This document shows positions 28,462 to 38,047 of a DNA stretch of 64,000 nucleotides, one piece after another (positions within the stretch are counted from its first letter, which is position 1; every line of letters begins with the position of its first letter). The DNA is from Pacificimonas aurantium. Its GTDB lineage: Bacteria > Pseudomonadota > Alphaproteobacteria > Sphingomonadales > Sphingomonadaceae. The notes beneath the pieces were generated by a model. It ran no database searches and was not told the origin of the DNA. It was given only the letters and a program-made list of their open reading frames with translations. The stretch is from assembly GCF_020092905.1 (NCBI RefSeq), contig NZ_JAGSGB010000001.1, positions 930,001 to 994,000 of the forward strand. The letters run 5' to 3'. The position numbers and the translations under genes were made by a program.

Positions 28462-29423
28462 TCCAGAAACGACCAGATCTCCTGCCAGAGCAGCTGCTGT
28501 ACCTCATCGGTATCGAGGAACAGTTCGTGATGGCCATCCTCGATGTCGAGAAGGCGGGCGCGGGGCAATCGCGTGGAAGCGGCGCGAACCTCGTCCGGGT
28601 CCACGACCCTCTCCTCGCTTCCCAGGAAAACGAGGAGGGGGGTATCGATCCTTTCGAGTACGCCCGGGCGCCTTAGCTTCCGCATGGAGCGCACCGCGGC
28701 GCGTAGCCATCCCCAGGTCGCGCCTCCGGCTGCCAGTCGCGGGTTGCTGTCGATGTGAAAGAAGCTTTCGGCAAAGCGCGCCGTGTCGCCCGTCAGACGC
28801 TGCCGTCTCTCTTCGCTGCGATAAACAGGTCCGTAAGCAGGTTGACCGGGCGGCCTGTGCTCCCCGAACCCTAGACCCGTCATGACCTCGGCGGCTGTCC
28901 GCATAAGGATACGTCCGGCGCGTCCGGCGCCGCCGCTTCCGATACCCATCATAGGACCGGTGAGGACAGCGCGCCGCACCAGTTTCGCGGCGGCGGGGTC
29001 GAAGGCCAACACCCTCAGCAGCATGTGCGCGCCCATCGAATGGGCGAGCGCATCGAAGGGCGCGCCGATACGTTCGGCAGCATAGTTCATCAGATGGGAC
29101 AGGTCGGTTTCCATCCGATCGAACAGATGCGCGGTGGGGACGGAGGCGCGTGACGAAAGCCCCTGATCGCGCCAGTCGAGCGCCAGTAGCGGCCGCTCGC
29201 GTTCGCGAATCCGCGAAAGAGCCTCGGCATGCCGTTCGATAAAGTCGCGCTTGCCGCCCATGAACAGGACCGGCACGCCCTCACCGTCCGGCCACTCCAT
29301 GGTGCGCAGGCGCGCGCCGTCGGGCATGGGGTGGAAGCGCTCCACACCGCCGTCCGGAAGGCTGGTTCTCGGGGGTGCCGAACTGGGGGAGGGAGAAGGC
29401 GCGGTGTCGACTGTCTGGCTCAT
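28458..29423 (-). CDS. Alpha/beta hydrolase, lysophospholipase-like
   Basis: 321 residues. Serine hydrolase fold (Hydrolase_4/PldB group): nucleophile elbow AHSMGAH with S129, an oxyanion region GGKRDFIERH near residue 57, and the C-terminal histidine in DGHHELF. Pro/Ser-rich first 25 residues. It probably cleaves lysophospholipids or monoacylglycerols; not certain. Upstream of, and overlapping, the FAD oxidoreductase gene. Confidence 0.85.
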   Translation of the reverse strand: MSQTVDTAPSPSPSSAPPRTSLPDGGVERFHPMPDGARLRTMEWPDGEGVPVLFMGGKRDFIERHAEALSRIRERERPLLALDWRDQGLSSRASVPTAHLFDRMETDLSHLMNYAAERIGAPFDALAHSMGAHMLLRVLAFDPAAAKLVRRAVLTGPMMGIGSGGAGRAGRILMRTAAEVMTGLGFGEHRPPGQPAYGPVYRSEERRQRLTGDTARFAESFFHIDSNPRLAAGGATWGWLRAAVRSMRKLRRPGVLERIDTPLLVFLGSEERVVDPDEVRAASTRLPRARLLDIEDGHHELFLDTDEVQQLLWQEIWSFLD

Positions 29424-29464
29424 GGTTACGGCTTCTTTAGGATTGCTTCTTAAGGGCCGAAGGC

Positions 29465-29953
29465 ATGCTGCCTTTCCTGTTCTGGACTGCGATTGCCGGC
29501 CTCGCCGTTCTGCTCGCCTATACGGTCTATAGCGACCTGACGAGCCGGCGAATCCCCAACTGGCTGACTCTGTCCGTTGCGCTTCTCGCCATACCCTATT
29601 GGCTGGGACGCGGCGCTGCGGATGCCGACCTGCTGCGCCATGCGGTCTTTGCGGGCGCGGCGATCCTGCTGCTGCTGCTGATCTGGCAGGCCGGCTACTG
29701 GTTGCGGCGGCGGCTGATGGGCGGCGGCGACCTGAAGCTGCTGGCCGCCCTGACGCTGTGGCTGCCGCTCGCGCCCTATATGGAAATGCTGTTCTGGATG
29801 GCGCTGGCAGGCGCCGTCGTCACGTTGGTCGCGCTGGCGGAGAACCGCCTGCGGAAGCGGCCGCTTCCTACCCGTGTTCCCTACGGCCTCGCGATCGTCG
29901 CGGGGGTGTTCGCCGTACACGGCGAACTGATTGTTAAGCAATTCGGGGCATAA
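29465..29953 (+). CDS. cpaA: Tad pilus prepilin peptidase CpaA/TadV
   Basis: 162 residues, four to five membrane helices. The two catalytic aspartates of A24 peptidases are present: D24 (YSDLTSRRIPNW) and D89 (GGGDLKL). It processes Flp prepilins. It opens the Tad gene run, but no Flp pilin gene lies before or after it in the window. Confidence 0.93.
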   Translation: MLPFLFWTAIAGLAVLLAYTVYSDLTSRRIPNWLTLSVALLAIPYWLGRGAADADLLRHAVFAGAAILLLLLIWQAGYWLRRRLMGGGDLKLLAALTLWLPLAPYMEMLFWMALAGAVVTLVALAENRLRKRPLPTRVPYGLAIVAGVFAVHGELIVKQFGA

Positions 29954-29991
29954 CCGGTGATGGGTCATCCTAATCTGAGAGCTTTGGGGCC

Positions 29992-31308
29992 ATGGACGTA
30001 AAGAAGATCATCCTGCTTGTCGTCGCGCTGGTTGTCGCCGCGGGCTCCGCCTTCGCGATTCGCGCGCTTCTGTCCGGCGGTCAGGGTGCGCGGACAGTCG
30101 AGGCGGCGCCGCTCGATGCGATCAAGAATGCCGTCGCCGAGCCGGACGGCCCGCGCGTTCTGGTGGCGCAGACCACTCTGCCGACCGGCACGATCATCGC
30201 GCCCCAGCATATCGCCTATCAGCCATGGCCGAAGGACATGGTCCAGCAGGCGTACTATATCGAGTCGGACGATGCCGCCGAGGCCAATGCCGCGAACGCA
30301 GCCGCTGCGCCGGGGGGTGGACAGGGCAAAGCCGGACGCGGGGCGAAAAAGGTCGACCTTGCGGCGCCGCCGCCCGTCGGGGCCGAAGATCTGATCGGCA
30401 AAGTGGTGCGCATCTCGATCAGCGCAGGGCAGCCCGTTTCGCGCACTGCCCTGGTGGGGCCGGGCGAAAGCGGCTTCCTGGCGGCTGCGCTCAATCCCGG
30501 GATGAGGGCCGTGACCGTGCCCATCGACAATATTTCCGGCGTGGCGGGGTTCATCTTCCCGGGCGACCGTGTCGACATGCTGCTGACGCACAATATCCGT
30601 GAGGGCGGCGAAACCGGCGCTTTGACTCGCGTCAGCTCGTTGCGGGTGGCGGAGACCATCGCGCGCAACGTGCGCGTTCTCGCGATCGACCAGCGTACCG
30701 ACAATACGAAGGGGACGCCCCAGCAGGGCCGAACGGTCACGTTCGAAGTCACCCCGAAGATGGTCGAGAAGATCTCCGTCGCGCGCATGATGGGGAAAAT
30801 TCAGCTTTCGCTGCGCTCCATCAAGGATCAGCGCATGGCACTCGAGCAGGCAATCGCCGAAGGAAAGGTCGATGTAGGCGACGAGCAGACCTCTGCCGAG
30901 GACCTCGCCATGGCCTATGCGGCGACGGCTGGCGCGGACGAGCGCGGCCCGACTTACACCACAGGCGGTGAGGTCTCCCGCTTCGCGCTCGACTATGACG
31001 TACGCAAGCGGCTCGCGGAAATGCACCGCGAAAAGGCGGACTCCCGGCCGCAGGTGACGGTGCGCACCGGCCGCCGTCCGCCGCAGACCATCCGCGTGGC
31101 GGAGGAAGCTGCCGGGCCGACCGCGGCGAGTGTTTCCAGTGAGATGCCGCAGGCCATGGTCGCTGCGCTCGCAGCCGCCGTAAACGCGAAGGCCGGCCAG
31201 ACCGGCGTGCCCTCGCGTTACGACCCCGATGCCTGGGGAGCCGAAGACCCCAGCCTCGTTCCCGACGACGCCTATGCCGATGCCGGCGATCCGCGGATCG
31301 CCGACTAG
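29992..31308 (+). CDS. cpaB: Tad pilus assembly protein CpaB
   Basis: 438 residues. One N-terminal membrane segment (IILLVVALVVAAGSAFAI), an SAF domain (PTGTIIAPQHIAYQPWP) and the RcpC/CpaB core (GMRAVTVPIDNISGVAGF, then FPGDRVDMLLTHN). It sits in the periplasm and helps secretin assembly. The last 130 residues are longer and less ordered than usual and include basic RTGRRPPQTIRV. Confidence 0.94.
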   Translation: MDVKKIILLVVALVVAAGSAFAIRALLSGGQGARTVEAAPLDAIKNAVAEPDGPRVLVAQTTLPTGTIIAPQHIAYQPWPKDMVQQAYYIESDDAAEANAANAAAAPGGGQGKAGRGAKKVDLAAPPPVGAEDLIGKVVRISISAGQPVSRTALVGPGESGFLAAALNPGMRAVTVPIDNISGVAGFIFPGDRVDMLLTHNIREGGETGALTRVSSLRVAETIARNVRVLAIDQRTDNTKGTPQQGRTVTFEVTPKMVEKISVARMMGKIQLSLRSIKDQRMALEQAIAEGKVDVGDEQTSAEDLAMAYAATAGADERGPTYTTGGEVSRFALDYDVRKRLAEMHREKADSRPQVTVRTGRRPPQTIRVAEEAAGPTAASVSSEMPQAMVAALAAAVNAKAGQTGVPSRYDPDAWGAEDPSLVPDDAYADAGDPRIAD

Positions 31309-31332
31309 AATTCCCGAATTCGAGAGGGCCGC

Positions 31333-32763
31333 ATGAACCTTGTGACATTCTTTCGCGACATCGCATTGGGAACGGCACTTGCCGGTCTCGCTGCTGTCGC
31401 CATGCCGGTGCCCACGGCGGCGCAGCGGACCGTGGTGCGCGCGGCAAGCCCCGACACATCGCTCGAAGTCGGCGTGGGCAAGGGGACGTTCGTAACCTTG
31501 CCGCGTTCCATAACGGACCTCTTCGTGGTGACGCCTGGCATCGCCGACGTGGAGGTGCGCTCGGCGCGCGAGTTGTTCATCTACGGCATTCAGGGGGGTG
31601 AGACGAGCTTCTACGCCACCGACGCCGCTGGTGAGACCGTCTACGAGGCAACGGTGCGTGTTACGCGCAATATCGATCAGATTCGCGAAATGATGCGCCT
31701 CGCCATGCCCGGTCTCGACATCGAAGTGCAGACGGTTGGCGGCGTGACCTTCCTCAATGGGACGGTGCCAAGTCCGGAAGAGGTGGGCGAAGTCGAGCGC
31801 CTCGTTACGGCCTTCACCGGCAGCCAGAATATCATCAACCGCGTAAAGGCGGCGACCCCCCAGCAGGTCAGCCTTCGTGTCCGCTTCGTCGAGATCAATC
31901 GTAACCTGACGAAGAATCTGGGTGTGAACCTGCAACTGCTCAACGAGGAAGACGGCTTCATCTTCGGCCTGACCCGAGGGCGCGAAGCAGTGACCGGGCC
32001 GGCCGGGGATCCCTTCGTGAACACGCCAGATACCGGCGGCCAGTTCGAAATCGGCGGCAACAGTCTCTACGGCATCGGCGACCTGTTCGGCCTGGACTTC
32101 AATGTCGCTGTCGACGCACTGGCGCAGGACGGTCTGGCGACCGTGCTGGCAGAGCCGAACCTGACCGCGATTTCCGGTACGCGCGCAACCTTCACCGCTG
32201 GCGGCGAATTCCCCATCGCGGTTTCGAACGGGCTCGGCGGCGTCAACGTCCAGTTCAAGGAATATGGCGTGATGCTGGATTTCGTGCCGACAGTGATGGC
32301 CGATAATCGCATCCGGCTGCAGGTCGAACCCACGGTCTCGGAGTTGACCGACGCGGGCGCGGTGGTCCTCGACGGCATTTCGATCCCGGCCCTGTCGACC
32401 CGTACGGTGACGACGACGGTGGAACTGGGTTCCGGCCAGAGCTTCGTCCTTGGCGGCCTGATCCGTAACAATACGAACAGTGCCGTGGAGAAAACACCGC
32501 TTCTGGGCGACTTGCCGGTTCTCGGCGCGCTGTTCCGCTCCCAGAGCTTTCGCCGCGCCGAAACCGAGCTGATGGTCATCGTTACGCCCTATCTGGTGAA
32601 GCCGGTAAACGAACGTATCGCGACCCCGCTCGACGGCCTGCGCGCCCCCAGCGAGGCGGAAAACTATTTCCTCGGCGATGTCGGCGCACCGACAGAAGAG
32701 GTCCCGGTATCCGCGAAGGACGGGGGCACGACCCCGGCCCGTCCCGGCTTTTCGATCGACTAG
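31333..32763 (+). CDS. cpaC: Tad pilus secretin CpaC/RcpA
   Basis: 476 residues. Signal peptide (cleavage near PTAAQR), a T2SS/T3SS pilN-type N domain (GKGTFVTLPRSITDLFVVTP), a BON-like domain, then the secretin core with VNVQFKEYGVMLDFVPTV and GLIRNNTNSAVEKTPLLGD. It forms the outer-membrane pore for the Flp pilus. Confidence 0.95.
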   Translation: MNLVTFFRDIALGTALAGLAAVAMPVPTAAQRTVVRAASPDTSLEVGVGKGTFVTLPRSITDLFVVTPGIADVEVRSARELFIYGIQGGETSFYATDAAGETVYEATVRVTRNIDQIREMMRLAMPGLDIEVQTVGGVTFLNGTVPSPEEVGEVERLVTAFTGSQNIINRVKAATPQQVSLRVRFVEINRNLTKNLGVNLQLLNEEDGFIFGLTRGREAVTGPAGDPFVNTPDTGGQFEIGGNSLYGIGDLFGLDFNVAVDALAQDGLATVLAEPNLTAISGTRATFTAGGEFPIAVSNGLGGVNVQFKEYGVMLDFVPTVMADNRIRLQVEPTVSELTDAGAVVLDGISIPALSTRTVTTTVELGSGQSFVLGGLIRNNTNSAVEKTPLLGDLPVLGALFRSQSFRRAETELMVIVTPYLVKPVNERIATPLDGLRAPSEAENYFLGDVGAPTEEVPVSAKDGGTTPARPGFSID

Positions 32764-32775
32764 GAGAGGTAAGCG

Positions 32776-33381
32776 ATGAACGTCCTTCCCGCCGCAACCG
32801 TCCTTGCCCTCGTCGGCGTCATGATCGCCGCCTGCGCCCCGCAGCAGCAGACGCCGGAGTTCAACCAGACGAACTTCCCGCTCAATACGCCGGTCGTGGA
32901 ACAGCATGTCATGACCTACGACCTTGTAGCTCCTGCCGGCACCGGGTTGACCGCCGCCCAGCGCGACGAGCTGCGCGAGTGGCTGAACAGCGTGGGAGCG
33001 CGCTACGGCGACCGGATCAGTGTCGACCAGGAGGCCGTTCTCGCCGCGCCAGAACGCCGCGCGCAGGTCGAGACGATCGTCAACGAACGGGGCTTGGTGC
33101 TGCAGCGGATCGCACCGGTGACGTCGCCGGCGATACCGGCCGGCGCGACCCGCGTGGTGCTCGTTCGCGCTGAGGCAAGCGTCCCCGACTGTCCCAACCA
33201 TAGCGGGGTGGACGATACCAATTACGACAATGCCACGAGCAGCAATTTCGGCTGCGCGACCAGCACGGCGCTGACCCAGATGATTGCCGATCCGAACGAC
33301 CTCCTCAGCGGCAAGACCTATGAGGAGGAGCGGCAGGTTATCATTCCGGAAACCGGGCCGGCCGCTGCGCTCGACGACTGA
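32776..33381 (+). CDS. cpaD: Tad pilus lipoprotein CpaD
   Basis: 201 residues. Lipobox IAAC (C20) after a signal peptide. CpaD domain in the remainder (DCPNHSGVDDTNYDNATSSN, FGCATSTALTQMIADPNDL). Likely pilotin or outer-membrane partner of the CpaC secretin; 12 bases after cpaC. Confidence 0.93.
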   Translation: MNVLPAATVLALVGVMIAACAPQQQTPEFNQTNFPLNTPVVEQHVMTYDLVAPAGTGLTAAQRDELREWLNSVGARYGDRISVDQEAVLAAPERRAQVETIVNERGLVLQRIAPVTSPAIPAGATRVVLVRAEASVPDCPNHSGVDDTNYDNATSSNFGCATSTALTQMIADPNDLLSGKTYEEERQVIIPETGPAAALDD

Positions 33382-33398
33382 AACGAGGAAGCAGATCG

Positions 33399-34658
33399 AT
33401 GAACGCCATCTCACCACTCAGCGCCGGAGCTCGCGACGTCTTTGCTGCTTTCGTCGGTGATGACGAACTCGCCTCGACGATGCGGGCGGTGCTGCCGGAT
33501 CTCGGTTGGCCCGACGACCACGTTAATCTCGGCGGATTGCAGAATGCGGTGCAGACCCTGTCGGTGACTGCGTCTCCCGCCGTGCTGTTCGTCGATCTGT
33601 CGGATGCTGCCGACCCCATTACCGAGATCAACGCGCTGGCCGAAGTGTGCGAACCGGGCACCATCGTGCTTGCCGCCGGGACAGTGAACGATGTCGGCCT
33701 GTACCGGGACCTCGTCGCAAGCGGCATTCAGGATTACCTGACGAAACCGGTGCAGCCGGAGGTCCTTCGCGAAGCGCTGCTGCAGGCGCAGATCATGCTT
33801 CAGGCCCCGCGCGGCGCCGAAGAGGAAACCGCCGATCGCCCCGCTCTCGGTGTGACGGTCATCGGGGCCCGCGGCGGTGTCGGTGCGTCAACGCTCGCCA
33901 CGTCGCTCGCCTTCATGCTGGGGGACCGTGCCGGGTCCTCGACGGCTCTGCTCGACCTCGACGTGCAGTTCGGCACGGGTGCTCTCAGCTTCGACCTCGA
34001 ACCGGGACGCGGCCTGACCGACGCGCTGGAGAATCCCAGCCGCATCGATGGACTGTTCATCGAACGGGCGATGACCCGCGTGAACGACAAGCTGGCGGTG
34101 CTGTCGGCCGAGGCGCCGATCAATCAGCCCATGCTGGCGGACGGTACGGCGCTGCATCAACTGGAGGAGGAAATGCTGGCTGCCTTCGATGCGCTGGTGG
34201 TCGACATGCCGCGCTCCATGGCCGTGCAGCATCCGCACCTTCTTGCCCAGTCGGGCTACGTCGTTCTGGTCACGGACCTCTCGCTTGCCGCAACGCGCGA
34301 CACGATCCGCCTGCTCGGCTTCCTGCGCCAGCATGCGCCTCAGGCGAAGGTCGTCGTCGCCGCCAACAAGGTGCAGCAGTCGCCGCCGCCCGAGGTCTCG
34401 AAGGGGGATTTCGAAGCTTCGATCGAGCGCAAGGTGGATATCATGCTGCCCTTCGACGTGAAGCAATGCACGGCCGCCGCGAAGCAGGGCAAGGCTCTGG
34501 CTGCGATCGCAACTGGCAAGCTGAAAACGGCGATGGAGCAGCTTCGGACGAGCGTCTCGCCGCAGGAAGAGGATGAAGGCGAGAAGGAGTCGGTCCTCGG
34601 CAAGATGCGGGCGCTTCTGCCCAGCAAGGGTACCGCCAAGGCTGCGGGCGCCAGATAA
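33399..34658 (+). CDS. cpaE: Tad pilus localisation ATPase CpaE
   Basis: 419 residues. N-terminal receiver-like domain without a full phospho-acceptor set, then a MinD/ParA ATPase domain with deviant P-loop GARGGVGAST at 156-165 and DLDVQFGTG. CpaE places the pilus machine at the pole. It is followed 16 bases later by tadB; the cpaF ATPase gene expected at this point is absent. Confidence 0.93.
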   Translation: MNAISPLSAGARDVFAAFVGDDELASTMRAVLPDLGWPDDHVNLGGLQNAVQTLSVTASPAVLFVDLSDAADPITEINALAEVCEPGTIVLAAGTVNDVGLYRDLVASGIQDYLTKPVQPEVLREALLQAQIMLQAPRGAEEETADRPALGVTVIGARGGVGASTLATSLAFMLGDRAGSSTALLDLDVQFGTGALSFDLEPGRGLTDALENPSRIDGLFIERAMTRVNDKLAVLSAEAPINQPMLADGTALHQLEEEMLAAFDALVVDMPRSMAVQHPHLLAQSGYVVLVTDLSLAATRDTIRLLGFLRQHAPQAKVVVAANKVQQSPPPEVSKGDFEASIERKVDIMLPFDVKQCTAAAKQGKALAAIATGKLKTAMEQLRTSVSPQEEDEGEKESVLGKMRALLPSKGTAKAAGAR

Positions 34659-34674
34659 GGGATAGCGGCCGCGC

Positions 34675-35652
34675 ATGAGCCTTGATGTTCTCATACTGAT
34701 CGTAGCCGGGGGTATCTTCGCCACCCTCGCGCTCCTGATCCTCGCCTTTTCCGGCGATGGCGGGAAGAAGAAGGCCGCCAAGCGCCTGTCGGCGGTGCGC
34801 GAGCGTCATTCGGATTCTGCGGAAGTGAAGACGCAGGCGCAGATGCGCAAGATCGTCGCTGCTCGCGAGACGAAGCTCGATTCCATGTTCTCGGGGGTGC
34901 TTCCGAACAAGGAGGTCCTGCGCATCAGACTGGCGAAGACCGGCAAGAAGTGGGGCGTCGGTCAATATATGCTGGCGAATCTGCTGTTGGTGGGGCTCCT
35001 TGCGGGTGTGTTCAGCATGCTTGGGCTGCCGGGCATGCTGGCATTGCTCTTGGGCATCGCTCTTGGCCTGTTCATCCCGCATTTCACCGTTGGCTTTCTG
35101 ATTTCCCGCCGCACCAATGATTTCACGACGCGGTTCCCGGACGCCATAGAACTACTGACCCGGGGGCTTCGCTCAGGCCTTCCCATCGGCGAATCGGTTA
35201 TCGTCGTCGGCCGTGAGATTCCGGGCGTAGTGGGCGAGGAATTCCGCGCGGTGTCCGACAAGGTGCGGATCGGCCGGACCATGGACCAGGCACTGCAGGA
35301 GACGGCGAACCGGATCGGCACTCCCGAGTTCCAGTTCTTCGTCATCACGCTGAATATCCAGCGGGAAACGGGCGGCAATCTGGCGGAAACGCTCAACAAC
35401 CTGGCCGATGTGCTGAGAAAGCGCCAGCAGATGAAGCTGAAGATCAAGGCCATGAGCTCCGAGTCGAAGGCATCGGCCTATATCGTCGGCTCGTTGCCGT
35501 TCATCGTCTTCGGCCTGATCCATACGATGGATCCGACCTACACGGGCGGCTTCTTCGAGGATTCGCGCCTGATCATCGCCGGCATTTTCGGCCTAATCTG
35601 GATGTCCATCGGCGCCTTCATCATGGCGAAGATGGTCAGCTTCGAGATTTAG
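34675..35652 (+). CDS. tadB: Tad pilus inner-membrane platform protein TadB
   Basis: 325 residues. T2SSF-type platform protein: N-terminal membrane segment, two central helices (LLLVGLLAGVFSMLGLPGML and following) and a T2SSF domain over about 155-285 (FPDAIELLTRGLRSGLP, FFVITLNIQRETGGNLAETL). It works with TadC as the base on which the CpaF ATPase acts. Confidence 0.94.
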   Translation: MSLDVLILIVAGGIFATLALLILAFSGDGGKKKAAKRLSAVRERHSDSAEVKTQAQMRKIVAARETKLDSMFSGVLPNKEVLRIRLAKTGKKWGVGQYMLANLLLVGLLAGVFSMLGLPGMLALLLGIALGLFIPHFTVGFLISRRTNDFTTRFPDAIELLTRGLRSGLPIGESVIVVGREIPGVVGEEFRAVSDKVRIGRTMDQALQETANRIGTPEFQFFVITLNIQRETGGNLAETLNNLADVLRKRQQMKLKIKAMSSESKASAYIVGSLPFIVFGLIHTMDPTYTGGFFEDSRLIIAGIFGLIWMSIGAFIMAKMVSFEI

Positions 35653-35661
35653 GGGGCGGGG

Positions 35662-36657
35662 ATGGAAGCCAATACCGACCTCACGACTCATGCCCTGATT
35701 TTCGGGCTGACGGCGATCGATATTGCCACCGTGCTGACCGCCATCGCGGCCTTCGCGATGCTGGTCGCGGTCTATTCCGTCGCCACGGTGCGCGATCCCA
35801 TGCGCGGCCGGGTAAAGGCGCTGCAGGAGCGCCGCGAACAGCTGAAGGCGGGCATCACCGCCTCGCGCCGCCGTACGAAGGTGGCCGCGAAGGCCGAGGC
35901 CACCAACCAGATGCGGCAGGTTCTGAAGAAGCTGAAAGTGCTTCAGGACGAGCAGGCGAAGGTCGCGGCGGTGCAGCTGTCCCAGGCCGGCATCCGTTCG
36001 AAGGATGCCGTCGTCACGCTACTTTTCTGCCGTCTTGTCCTCCCCTTCGCCTTCGGCGCAGTGGCCGCTTTTCTCGTCTACGGCATGGACCTTGCCGCGG
36101 GATATTCCGACCCCGTGCAGGCAGGCATGGTCATGGGCGGCATTTTTCTTGGCTACAAGGCTCCCGACATCTTCGTCACGAACCTGAAGTCGAAGCGCAC
36201 GGATGCCATTCGCAAGGGGCTTCCCGACGCACTCGATCTGCTGGTCATTTGCGCGGAGGCGGGCCTTACCGTCGACGCGGCCTTCAACCGGGTCTCGAAG
36301 GAACTCGGCAAGGGTTTCCCCGAGCTGGCGGACGAGTTTGCCCTGACCGCTATCGAGCTGGGCTTCCTTCAGGAGCGGAGGCAGGCTTATGAAAACCTGT
36401 CGCAGCGCGTCGATCTGGAATCGCTGCGCGGCGTGGTCACCACCCTGGTGCAGACAGAAAAATATGGCACCCCGCTGGCGTCGGCCCTGCGGGTTCTCTC
36501 CGGCGAGTTCCGTAACGAACGCATGATGCGGGCCGAAGAGAAGGCGGCGCGCCTTCCGGCGATCATGACCGTGCCGCTGATCCTGTTCATCCTGCCCGTC
36601 CTGTTCATCGTCATTCTGGGTCCGGCAGCCTGTTCGATCGGGGATGCGCTCGGCTAA
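35662..36657 (+). CDS. tadC: Tad pilus inner-membrane platform protein TadC
   Basis: 331 residues. Second T2SSF platform protein (LPDALDLLVICAEAGLTVDA, RVDLESLRGVVTTLVQTEKY), with membrane helices near both ends and centre. It ends the Tad run: no tadD, tadE or pilin gene follows; the next gene is metabolic. Confidence 0.94.
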   Translation: MEANTDLTTHALIFGLTAIDIATVLTAIAAFAMLVAVYSVATVRDPMRGRVKALQERREQLKAGITASRRRTKVAAKAEATNQMRQVLKKLKVLQDEQAKVAAVQLSQAGIRSKDAVVTLLFCRLVLPFAFGAVAAFLVYGMDLAAGYSDPVQAGMVMGGIFLGYKAPDIFVTNLKSKRTDAIRKGLPDALDLLVICAEAGLTVDAAFNRVSKELGKGFPELADEFALTAIELGFLQERRQAYENLSQRVDLESLRGVVTTLVQTEKYGTPLASALRVLSGEFRNERMMRAEEKAARLPAIMTVPLILFILPVLFIVILGPAACSIGDALG

Positions 36658-36716
36658 CGCCGCCATGCGAAGGGGCATAGCCACAGCGTGGACCGGCGCT
36701 TAGAACCCGGTGAATC

Positions 36717-37958
36717 ATGGCAACCAAAGCAAGCGAAACCGGCGGCCTGCCCGTCTCATTCTCCGACGTCGAAGCGGCCGCCGAGGCCATTTCCGGCAGC
36801 GTTATCCGTACCCCTTGCCTGAAGTCGCAGACCTTGTCGGACATCACCGGCGCGGAAGTCTGGCTGAAGTTCGAGAATCTGCAGTTTACCGCCGCGTACA
36901 AGGAGCGCGGCGCGCTCAACAAACTGCTCTCCCTCAGCAAGGAGCAAAGGGATAAGGGTGTGATCGCCGCCTCGGCCGGCAATCATTCGCAGGGCCTTGC
37001 CTATCATGCCTCTCGGCTCGGTGTGCCCGTAACCATCGTGATGCCCCAGTTCACACCCGTGGTGAAGGTGAAGCAGACCGAAGGGCATGGGGCGAACGTG
37101 CTACTGGAAGGCGAAAGTTTCGACGATGCCTATGCCTTCGCCCGCACGCTCGAGGCCGAGCGGGGGCTGACCTTCGTGCACCCCTTCGACGATCCGAAAG
37201 TGATCGCCGGTCAGGGAACGGTCGGCCTGGAAATGCTTCAGGATGTGCCGGAACTCGACATGCTGGTAGTACCGATCGGCGGCGGCGGGCTGATCTCCGG
37301 CTGTGCGACCGCCGCCAAGGCGATGAAGCCGGACATGGAAATCGTCGGTGTACAGGCGGCCCTTTATCCTTCCATGTACGGCAAGCTGCGCGGTGAAACC
37401 GTGGTGTGTGATGGAGACAGCCTGGCCGAGGGGATCAGCGTCAAGAAACCTGGCGAGATGACCTTCGAGATCATCCGCGAACTCGTCGACGACATCGTGC
37501 TGGTGGCCGAGCGTGAACTGGAGCGCGCCGTGGCCCTGTTCCTCGGCATCGAAAAGACGGTCGTCGAGGGCGCCGGTGCCGCTGGCCTCGCAGCGCTGCT
37601 TGCGCATCCGCGCAAGTTCCGCGGCCGCAAAGTAGGCCTGCCTCTATGTGGCGGCAATATCGATACCCGCCTGCTCGCCAACGTCCTGCTGCGCGATCTG
37701 GCGCGAAACGGCCGTCTTGCCCGTCTGCGCATTCGTCTCAAGGACCGGCCGGGCCAACTCTATCACGTGGCGCGGCTGTTCGAGGAGCATCAGGCGAACA
37801 TCCTTGAGGTTTATCATCAGCGCGTATTCACCAACCTGCCTGCCAAGGGACTGATCACCGACATCGAGTGCGAGACGCGCGACGCCGAGCATCTCGACCG
37901 GCTGGTCGAGGGCCTGCGGGCGCGCGGGTACGAGGTACGTATGGTGGAACTGGCTTAA
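36717..37958 (+). CDS. ilvA: Threonine dehydratase (TdcB/IlvA type) with ACT domain
   Basis: 413 residues. Fold type II PLP enzyme: the PLP lysine is K62 in AAYKERGA (usually SFKxRGA), the phosphate loop GGGGLISG, and a C-terminal ACT domain (about 330-413: RIRLKDRPGQLYHVARLFEE). It deaminates threonine to 2-oxobutyrate, either for isoleucine synthesis or catabolism. The single ACT domain and length match the short IlvA/TdcB class. Gene symbol less sure than function. Confidence 0.9.
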   Translation: MATKASETGGLPVSFSDVEAAAEAISGSVIRTPCLKSQTLSDITGAEVWLKFENLQFTAAYKERGALNKLLSLSKEQRDKGVIAASAGNHSQGLAYHASRLGVPVTIVMPQFTPVVKVKQTEGHGANVLLEGESFDDAYAFARTLEAERGLTFVHPFDDPKVIAGQGTVGLEMLQDVPELDMLVVPIGGGGLISGCATAAKAMKPDMEIVGVQAALYPSMYGKLRGETVVCDGDSLAEGISVKKPGEMTFEIIRELVDDIVLVAERELERAVALFLGIEKTVVEGAGAAGLAALLAHPRKFRGRKVGLPLCGGNIDTRLLANVLLRDLARNGRLARLRIRLKDRPGQLYHVARLFEEHQANILEVYHQRVFTNLPAKGLITDIECETRDAEHLDRLVEGLRARGYEVRMVELA

Positions 37959-38047
37959 CCCAATCTTGGCGTCTGATCTGATAGGTTCGTCCGCGTCCGG
38001 CGAACGTCCTCTGGACATGATATGAACCTCCGCGCGATAGTCGCCCT

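Noticed and set aside
29965-33417. A 1150-codon open frame antisense to cpaB, cpaC and cpaD
   Set aside because: GC-rich third positions keep antisense frames open; its translation has no domain and the plus-strand Tad genes are unmistakable.
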